DNA of 29,485 nucleotides from DATILL01 sp035476575 (GTDB taxonomy: Bacteria; Actinomycetota; Actinomycetes; Mycobacteriales; JACQDL01), in assembly GCA_035476575.1 (NCBI GenBank), contig DATILL010000091.1, positions 1-29,485 of the forward strand, in the 5' to 3' direction. The notes under the pieces are model-generated. The model did no database searches. It worked only from the letters and a program-made list of their open reading frames with translations, and had not been told where the DNA came from. Position numbers and translations under genes: made by a program. Each line of letters begins with the position of its first letter. Position 1 is the stretch's first letter. Shown one piece after another: positions 17,601 through 23,503 of the stretch.

Positions 17601-20600
17601 CGCTGGCTCGGGGCCTGGACTTCTGGCGCAAGGAGATCGCCGGCCTGCAGCGGCCCGAGCTGCCGCTGGACCGGCCCAGGCCGCCGGTGCAGACGTTCGA
17701 AGGCGAGCTGCTGGAGTTCACCGTAGACGCGAGGCTTGCCGAGCGGGTCCGCCGGTTCAGCCAGCGGCACGGCGTGACGACGTTCGTCACGATGCTCGCG
17801 GTGGTCGACGCGTTGCTCTACCGCTGGGCCGGAATGACCGACGTGGTCGTCGGCGTCGGGACCTCGGGCCGGACCAACCCCGAGACGCATGACCTCATCG
17901 GGTACTTCAACAACCTCCCGCCGTTCCGCACCCAGGTGAGCGGGGACCTACGGTTCACCGACCTCGTGCGGCGCTGTGCGTCCACTGTCGCCGGTGTTCT
18001 TGACCACGAGGACATCCCGCTGGCGAAGATCGTCGCCGAGCTGTGCGGGCGGCGCGACCCGGACCGGCACCCGCTGTTCGACGTGGCCTACACCTACCAG
18101 AACGTGCCGCAGGACACCGCCGAGCTCGGCGGCCTGCGCTGCACCCGCTACCTCGACGGAGCGATCGCGGGGATCGCCCCCGGTACGGCAAAGTTCGATC
18201 TCACCGTGGGCATCGTCGACCAGCACGACGGGCCGCTGGACGGCTATCTCGAGTACGCGGTTGCCCTGTTCGACCGGAGCACCATGCAGCGCCTCGCCAC
18301 GTGGCTTCCCGCGCTGCTCGACTCCGCCCTGCGTGACCCCGACAGCGTCCTGGACGACCTCGCCTTGGCGACCTCGGACGACCTCGTCCTGGCGACCTCG
18401 GACAGCTCTCCGGAAGTTCCGCGGGAGCCGGTTCGGCTGTTCGAAGAATGGGCGGCAAGGAGACCAGAGCATCCGGCCGTGTGCGGACCCGACGGGCAGG
18501 CCGTGTCCTACCGCGACCTCAACCGGCTGGCCAACCGGGTCGCGCGCCGGCTGGCCGGGGCCGGGGTGCGGCCGGACGTGGCCGTCCCGGTCGTGGCGGA
18601 GCGCGGACCCGGCTTGCTGGTGGGTTGGCTCGCGGTCGCCAAGGCCGGCGGTGCCTACCTGCCGATCGACGTCACCGCGCCCACCGCGCGCATCGATGAG
18701 CTCATCGCGGAGGTGGACGCGCCGATCGTGTTGTCGGACAAGGACCTGCGTCTCGAACCGACCGGTGACGCGGACGACGAGAACCCGCGGCCCATGGGCG
18801 CCCCGGGCAACCTGGCGTACATCATGTACACCTCCGGCTCCACCGGCCGGCCGCAGGGCTGCGAGGTCGAGCGGCACAACCTCGCGCACATCATGCGCTG
18901 GTACCGGAAAGCGGCCGGGATCACTGAGGAGGACCGCCTGCTGCAAGCGGTCTCTCCGGGGTTCGACGCCGCGGTGCTGGAGATCTGGGGTGCGCTGGGC
19001 TCGGGTGCGACCCTCTGTTTCGTCCCCGAGATCCTCACCGAGCCGGGCCGGCTGCTGCGCTGGCTGGCCGAGCACCGGATCACCGTGGCCTTCCTGCCCA
19101 CCCCGCTGGCCGAGGTGGTGCTCACCGACGGCGAGTGGCCGGACGGCCTGCGGTTGCGGGTGCTGAGCACCGGAGGGGACCGGCTGCGGTTCCGGCCACC
19201 GGCCGACACGCCGTTCCGCGTGCTCAACGTGTACGGCCCGACGGAGTGCACGGTGGCCGCCACCGCCGACTACGTCGATCCGGCGCCGCCGGACACCGTC
19301 CCCGGTATCGGCCGGCCGATCACCGACACCACCGTCCACCTCCTCGACACGCGCAGGCAGCAGGTCCACACCGGGCAGTGGGGAGAGGTCCACATCGGTG
19401 GGGCCGCGGTGGGTCGTGGCTATCACCATGAGCCAGGGCTGACCGCCGCGCGCTTCGGACCGGATCCCTTCGCCGGACGGCCGGGAGCCCGGATGTACCG
19501 CACCGGCGACCTCGCTCGCCTGCGGCCGGACGGTACTTTCGAGTTCGGTGGCCGCGTCGATGACCAGGTGGAGATCCGCGGCCAGCGCGTGGAGCCCGCG
19601 GAGATCGAGCGGGCGCTGGCGGCGCATCCGCTGGTGCGGGAGGCGGTTGTGGTGGCATCGGCAATGCCGAGCGGCTCGACCCGGCTGGTCGCCCACGTGA
19701 CCGGTGGCGCGCTGGACACGGATGACCTGGTCACCTGGGCCGCGGGCCGGCTGCCTGGCTACATGGTGCCCGGCGAGGTCGTCGTCCGGGACAGCCTGCC
19801 CAGGACGCCCAACGGGAAACTCGACCGGAGGAGCCTCACGAACATGTCCGCACCGAGCACCACACAGTCCTTTGGGGACAGCGATGGAACGAGCCGCGCC
19901 GAGCGGGTCCTCATCAGAATCTGCGCCGACCTCCTTGCCGTGGAGGGGGTGTCGCCGAAGGACAACTTCTTCACCATCGGCGGTGACTCGATCCTCGGCG
20001 TCCGGGTGGCGGCCAGGGCGGCGAAGGCAGGCATCCATTTCACGCCGCAGCAGCTCCTGCAGTGCCACACCATCGGCGAGCTTGCCCGGCTCGCGGTCGT
20101 CTCCGAACCTGACATCGCGCAACGGGCGGAACGCAGCGTGGGGCTTCCACCGCCGGACCGGCCGATTCCGCTGATCCCGATCATGCACAGCTTCCTGAAC
20201 CGGCTGCCTGACGGGGTCAAGGATTTCATCGACGTGCAGACGTTGGAGACCACGCCGGAGGTCGGCGCCGACGCCGTACGAGCCGCGGTCGGGCACCTGC
20301 TCACCATGCACGAGCCGCTGCGGTATCGCTTCCCCCGCAACCGTCTCGGTACCCGTATCGAGTGTGGCGACCCGGATCCGGCACACCTGGTCGATACGAA
20401 GGTGCTGCCGCCGCTCACCGTCGAGGAGGAGCTGGAGGTGATCGCCGACGACTGCGAGACCATGCGGGCGGAGATGAGCCCGGAGCGCGGGCCGGTGTTG
20501 CGGGTCCGCCACTACGACCGGGGCCGGACCCGGGGTGGGCTGATTGTCGTGCTCATCAACCATTTCGTGTTCGACAACATGTCGACCGTGGTGCTCCTGG

Positions 20601-21439
20601 ACGACCTCGACGCGTTGCTGGCGGAACTTCTTGCCGGCCGGACACCGGCGCCGCAACCGCGGCCGGCGCGGTGGCGGGAGTGGTCGGAACACCTACGGGA
20701 CATGGCCTCGTCCGAGGAGTTGGCCGCGGAGCTCACCTACTGGACGGCGACCCTGCGGGCGGGCGCGGCCACCGGAACGCTTGGCGGGTCCGGGAACGGG
20801 GGCATCGCGGACCGGACCGTGGACGGCGCGCATGTCGCGGCGGTGCTCACGGCCGGCGGGGTAGAAGGGCGGGAGGCGGCGCTCTGTACGGCGGCGTACG
20901 GGTTGGCCCGGTGGCGCGGCACGTCGAGTGCCTACCTGATGACCGAGGGGGAAGCCACGCCCAACGTGTTCCGGCTGGCCGGCCGAGGACCGTCGGTGGG
21001 CTGGTTCACCACCCTGCACCCGCTGGTGCTGCCGGTGGAGCCGGGCATGGGCGTGCGGGACTGCCTGCCAGCGGCCGTGGACCGGGTCCGGTCGGTGCCC
21101 CATGACGGTGTGGGGTACGGAATCCTCCGTTACCTCTCGCCGGACACGCCTGCGGTGGGCCAGTTGCGTTCGCTTCCGGAACCCGAGGTCATGGTTCTGC
21201 ACGGGCCGAGCGACACCTCTGGGCTCGACCTGGGGATCCGGTTGCTGCGGACCCGTTGGGATCTGTCTGTGGACCTCAAGCGTGCGGTGATCTCCTGGTT
21301 CCCGCTGATCGTCTCGACCGCCGTGCGCGACGGGGCGCTGCGGGTGGTCGTGACCAGCTCGGGTGGCGTGGGCCAGGAGCAGCTCGAGTCGCTGGCCGAC
21401 GAGATCGTGCGGGCCTTCATCGAGCTGGCAGGCGAATGA
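14603..21439 (+). CDS. Hybrid PKS-NRPS, KS-AT(decayed)-ACP / C-A-PCP-E(atypical)
   Basis: A 2278-residue megasynthase. The KS (about 3-430) is complete: DTACSGS with Cys163, His300 in CHGSATPLGD, and His340 in KGNFGHLDNAAG. The next 190 residues (about 510-700) look like an eroded acyltransferase. VLLFSGDG stands where FxFPGQG is expected, LVGSGAGN replaces the GHSxGE nucleophile motif, and the domain is roughly 100 residues short. APTYPFDPVRCW still marks its end. Then follow a carrier (LGGTS, Ser755), C (HHIIFDG at 947), A3 (YTSGSTGRPQG at 1409; pocket roughly D-A-L-F-S-G-V-V-A), PCP (IGGDS, Ser1796) and an E-like domain (about 1845-2270). That domain has NHFVFDN at 1986 instead of HHxxxDG, retains VGWFTTLHP, and lacks EGHGRE and FNYLG. 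No KR, DH or TE is present. The extender is probably delivered by the FkbJ-type ACP (inference). Confidence 0.93.
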   Translation: MPSEDVAIIGAALLLPEADDLDALHELLKRGHDTVGQPTAERLHHSGGTLGTSYVPMGYLNRIDQFDHGFFGISLREAEFMDPHQRLVLQLAHAAIESSGHAPRELRGSRTTVIIGHSGSDYETLYDEDDPQQLLGSIGASLAARISYLFDFTGPAIVVDTACSGSLAAVAQAVRTLRAGDADLALAGGISLRPVLLALRGHVPVRGIESTDGRCRPFDEKATGAVAGEGGGVVVLRLLRDALAAGDTVHAVLKGVAVNHNGYRMASMSAPSQLAQTEVIRQAWLDARVEPETVGYVECHGSATPLGDVVEVDALRRAFLDAGVVTPQCMLGSVKGNFGHLDNAAGIAGLFKVMSSLRHATLYPTAHFSSPNPLIDFSGPVQVNSTKRPWQRKNAAPRRAGLTSLGLTGTNVHAVIEEPPPAPAAPAELGYELVTVSAKSAAALCRYRDRLAGFVERTGHGPRVIAHAMNRGRDDYPFRLAVTAATNEELASALRSAAVPDTPAADAPPVVLLFSGDGEVDAADWPELGSACPELDAVPEPSGPAARLVAAQSALYRLARSFGVPDTHLVGSGAGNLAVRIARNNLSVSDGLRAAAELDISTEVDQQRLSSAVQGFVRDGAVLVEMGTGGVLSRMIRRIAPELACVELGGGRRGILRWLGSLYRLGVALDWDRYYEGTTIPRIEAPTYPFDPVRCWCRPAGVPADGGRMVVDEQPRRLPAASADAERRVAAVWEQVLGARGVEAGADYFALGGTSIAGISVLRTLERDFGVHLTFADLYAYPTVRELAGRVTELRSAGGEPGVRRSIEPIPRGGPLPVSFGQEQLWYLDRLNPGGPLYNIPHDLRLKGPLEHTALAGAVRDLVARHEVLRMCIPDDDGVPFARVRTAEPEMPVIDLTGLSELDLHRQARRIVDEEAVRPFDLAEGPLVRTTLVRLAEDDHILLWTYHHIIFDGWSPTVFFRDFTELYQARVAGREPELPPLSLQYPDFAAWQREQLAGPALARGLDFWRKEIAGLQRPELPLDRPRPPVQTFEGELLEFTVDARLAERVRRFSQRHGVTTFVTMLAVVDALLYRWAGMTDVVVGVGTSGRTNPETHDLIGYFNNLPPFRTQVSGDLRFTDLVRRCASTVAGVLDHEDIPLAKIVAELCGRRDPDRHPLFDVAYTYQNVPQDTAELGGLRCTRYLDGAIAGIAPGTAKFDLTVGIVDQHDGPLDGYLEYAVALFDRSTMQRLATWLPALLDSALRDPDSVLDDLALATSDDLVLATSDSSPEVPREPVRLFEEWAARRPEHPAVCGPDGQAVSYRDLNRLANRVARRLAGAGVRPDVAVPVVAERGPGLLVGWLAVAKAGGAYLPIDVTAPTARIDELIAEVDAPIVLSDKDLRLEPTGDADDENPRPMGAPGNLAYIMYTSGSTGRPQGCEVERHNLAHIMRWYRKAAGITEEDRLLQAVSPGFDAAVLEIWGALGSGATLCFVPEILTEPGRLLRWLAEHRITVAFLPTPLAEVVLTDGEWPDGLRLRVLSTGGDRLRFRPPADTPFRVLNVYGPTECTVAATADYVDPAPPDTVPGIGRPITDTTVHLLDTRRQQVHTGQWGEVHIGGAAVGRGYHHEPGLTAARFGPDPFAGRPGARMYRTGDLARLRPDGTFEFGGRVDDQVEIRGQRVEPAEIERALAAHPLVREAVVVASAMPSGSTRLVAHVTGGALDTDDLVTWAAGRLPGYMVPGEVVVRDSLPRTPNGKLDRRSLTNMSAPSTTQSFGDSDGTSRAERVLIRICADLLAVEGVSPKDNFFTIGGDSILGVRVAARAAKAGIHFTPQQLLQCHTIGELARLAVVSEPDIAQRAERSVGLPPPDRPIPLIPIMHSFLNRLPDGVKDFIDVQTLETTPEVGADAVRAAVGHLLTMHEPLRYRFPRNRLGTRIECGDPDPAHLVDTKVLPPLTVEEELEVIADDCETMRAEMSPERGPVLRVRHYDRGRTRGGLIVVLINHFVFDNMSTVVLLDDLDALLAELLAGRTPAPQPRPARWREWSEHLRDMASSEELAAELTYWTATLRAGAATGTLGGSGNGGIADRTVDGAHVAAVLTAGGVEGREAALCTAAYGLARWRGTSSAYLMTEGEATPNVFRLAGRGPSVGWFTTLHPLVLPVEPGMGVRDCLPAAVDRVRSVPHDGVGYGILRYLSPDTPAVGQLRSLPEPEVMVLHGPSDTSGLDLGIRLLRTRWDLSVDLKRAVISWFPLIVSTAVRDGALRVVVTSSGGVGQEQLESLADEIVRAFIELAGE
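18353..18400. repeat. 24-bp tandem repeat in the C-A linker of the hybrid gene
   Basis: Two adjacent 24-base units differ at two bases and encode DDLALATS and DDLVLATS. They lie in the linker after the C domain and before A3, a position that tolerates length change. This looks like a slippage duplication. Confidence 0.85.
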
Positions 21440-22431
21440 TCGCTGTGTCCGCGGCCTGGTACCTCCCGGCCACCTCTGTCTCCGTCACGGACCTGCCGGA
21501 GCTGGCCACGCTCACTGGACCCGAGCGGGAAACCTGTGCCGCGCTGGGGATCGACCGGGTGCCCGTCGACGATTCGCTCGGCGCGGTGGAGCTGGCCGCT
21601 CGAGCCGGTCGTCGCGCCCTGGCCGGCGCGGGCCTCGAGCCCGTCGACGTCGATGTCCTGGTGACGGTCGAGTCGCGGGCGCCGGACATGTTGATCAGCT
21701 CCGAGGCCACCCGGTTGCAGGCGATGCTCGGCCTGGAGCGGGCAATGGCGTTCTCCGTCGGTGGGCTTGGCTGCGCGTCGATCACTCCGGCACTGCTGAC
21801 CGCACGCGGCCTGCTGGGTGCGGACCCGGAGCTGGCGAACATCCTGGTGCTGCACGGAAGCAAGCCCGCCACCACTCGGCGCTACCGCCATCCGGTGACC
21901 GTCAACGGCGACAGTGGCGGCGCGCTCGTAATTTCCCGGCACGGCGCGGTCCGCGTCCGCGACATCCTGCTGGAGACGAACGGCACCTATGCGGACCTGT
22001 TCCAGGTCGCTTACCGGGATCGGATTTACCCGCAGTGGCGGGAGGAGTGCACCGACCTAACAGGGTACTCCTTTCGCCTGGCCGTGGAGACCCGCAACCG
22101 CCTGCGGGCGCTCAACAACCGGATCCTGGACCGCAACGGCCTGCGCCAGGCCGACGTCTCGTGTTATCTCAGCCAGAACCTTTCCCTCGGCACATTTCGC
22201 GCCTATGAGGACGCGCTCGGCGTGCGGATTGCGAAGCCGTGTTTCGACAACCTCGCGCGACACGGCCACCTCGGCCCCAACGACGTGTTCTTCAACCTCA
22301 CCAGCGCAATGGACCAGGGGCACCTGGCCGCGGGCGACCGAGCCATCCTGCTCAACGTCAGCCCGGCCGCCGGCTGGAGCGCCCTGCTCGTCGAGACCGG
22401 ACCCCGTCCGGGCACGGCCCATCACCTGTAG
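21436..22431 (+). CDS. KAS III (FabH-like) ketosynthase/acyltransferase with altered triad
   Basis: A 331-residue thiolase-fold protein. ATG 21436 overlaps the megasynthase stop (ATGA), so it is translationally coupled; the longer upstream frame is only overlap with the NRPS gene. The nucleophile Cys113 lies in SVGGLGCAS, at the position of FabH Cys112. The usual HQAN His is replaced in CYLSQNLSLG (Ser246), and the usual active-site Asn is His278 in RHGHLGPND. The end DRAILLNVSPAAGWSALLVE is typical of the fold. FabH-like proteins in biosynthetic clusters start chains, transfer acyl groups (CerJ type) or join glyceryl-ACP to polyketides (tetronate enzymes). Because the cluster has no thioesterase, and FkbH plus ACP are present, I infer a role in chain release or a final condensation. 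Initiation cannot be excluded. Confidence 0.85.
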   Translation: MIAVSAAWYLPATSVSVTDLPELATLTGPERETCAALGIDRVPVDDSLGAVELAARAGRRALAGAGLEPVDVDVLVTVESRAPDMLISSEATRLQAMLGLERAMAFSVGGLGCASITPALLTARGLLGADPELANILVLHGSKPATTRRYRHPVTVNGDSGGALVISRHGAVRVRDILLETNGTYADLFQVAYRDRIYPQWREECTDLTGYSFRLAVETRNRLRALNNRILDRNGLRQADVSCYLSQNLSLGTFRAYEDALGVRIAKPCFDNLARHGHLGPNDVFFNLTSAMDQGHLAAGDRAILLNVSPAAGWSALLVETGPRPGTAHHL

Positions 22432-22684
22432 CCGCTCACGACGACGAGGCCCATGTCCACCATACGGATGAGAGGACGGTTCCCCACCGAGCAGCCGCCG
22501 CGCACGTCGGCGGCCTTCCGCGACGCAGCCGGATCCCGGCGGCCACCGGCGCGGCGATCCGCGCGGCGACGACATCGGCGGTGTACAGCATCCGGACCAA
22601 CAGCGCCTCGTGGCGGACCACCGAAGAGTTGGCAGCCCCCGCCAGATCGTCACCCAGAGCGTCGTTCAACAACGGCCGACGACC
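22432..22684. other. Convergent intergenic region
   Basis: This region lies between the KAS III stop and the stop of the YceI gene. A minus-strand frame at 22436-22672 starting at TTG encodes about 78 residues (LGDDLAGAANSSVVRHEALL and more) but lacks a ribosome site and a family match, so I do not call it a gene. No strong terminator hairpin was seen. Confidence 0.35.
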
Positions 22685-23503
22685 TCAGTCTTCGCGGATG
22701 GCCTGCACGTCCAGCTCAACGCGGAGAGTGCGGCCGACTGCGAACACCCCGGCCAGCAGCGACTGGTTCCAGATTATGCCGAACTCGTCGCGGTCGAGCT
22801 GGGTGGTGGCCGAGAAGCCGGCGCGGGTGCCGCCCCACGGGTCCGCGCCGCTGCCCAGGTAGCCGACATAGAGCCGCACCGGGCGGGTGACCTCCTTCAT
22901 GGTCAGCTCGCCGTCGAGCACCCCGCGGTCGGGCGCCTGCAGGGTCAACTCGTGCCCGACGTAGCGGATCCGCGGGTGGCGCTCGACGTCGAGGAAGTCC
23001 GGCGAGCGCAGGTGGCCGTCGCGCATGTCGTTGCCGGTGTCCACGCTACGGGACTCGATGACCACCTCGACCCTGCTGTTCTCGAGTGGGTCGGTCAGCT
23101 CAATGGTGCCGGCGAACTCGGTGAACCGGCCGTGGATCTTGCTGAACCCGAGGTGCACGGTGGTCGCCCCGATCGTGCTGTGCACCGGGTCGATCCGCCA
23201 GCGACCCGGCGCGGGCAGCACCGTCCCTCCGGCCGGGGAGAGCACCAGCGCTCCCAGCTGTGCCGACCGGCCGGAGCTGACCACTGCGGTCCGGGCCTGC
23301 GGGGCGTGCCCGACAGCGGCGGTGATCACGGTGTAGGCGCCGGGTGTCAGGCCGTTGACAGCGAATCGGCCATCGGGGCCGACTCCGCTACGACCGACCT
23401 GGCCGCCCACAGCGTCCACGACCGTGACCACGGCGTGCGGCACAGGCCAGCCGTCCCTTGTGACGACCGAGCCGGTCACCAACCCGTCCGAGTCACTGGG
23501 CAT
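22685..23503 (-). CDS. YceI-family protein with N-terminal carboxypeptidase-regulatory-like domain
   Basis: A 272-residue protein starting at ATG 23503, which overlaps the stop of the MFS gene by 11 bases; a longer start would lie deep in that gene. Residues about 5-85 form a beta-sandwich of the CarboxypepD_reg/CNA-B kind (LVTGSVVTRDGWPVPHAVVT, GRFAVNGLTPGAYTV). Residues about 95-270 are YceI: GRWRIDPVHSTIGATTVHLG, SVDTGNDMRDGHLRSPDFLD, and HPRIRYVG. YceI proteins are lipocalin-like barrels that bind isoprenoid-type lipids. No signal peptide is visible, which leaves location open. The N-terminal module resembles the repeats at the C-terminus of the upstream transporter. The two may act together on a hydrophobic cargo (inference). 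Confidence 0.85.
   Translation of the reverse strand: MPSDSDGLVTGSVVTRDGWPVPHAVVTVVDAVGGQVGRSGVGPDGRFAVNGLTPGAYTVITAAVGHAPQARTAVVSSGRSAQLGALVLSPAGGTVLPAPGRWRIDPVHSTIGATTVHLGFSKIHGRFTEFAGTIELTDPLENSRVEVVIESRSVDTGNDMRDGHLRSPDFLDVERHPRIRYVGHELTLQAPDRGVLDGELTMKEVTRPVRLYVGYLGSGADPWGGTRAGFSATTQLDRDEFGIIWNQSLLAGVFAVGRTLRVELDVQAIRED

Noticed and set aside
17948..20692. 914-codon minus-strand frame under the hybrid gene
   Set aside because: Antisense shadow of the C-A-PCP coding sequence; the translation has low complexity and no family match.
21256..21435. 60-residue N-terminal extension of the KAS III protein
   Set aside because: It overlaps the end of the megasynthase out of frame, and the FabH-fold N-terminus begins naturally at ATG 21436 with an ATGA overlap.
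22436..22672. Small minus-strand frame after the YceI gene
   Set aside because: TTG start, no ribosome site, no recognisable family; kept only as a remark in the intergenic entry.
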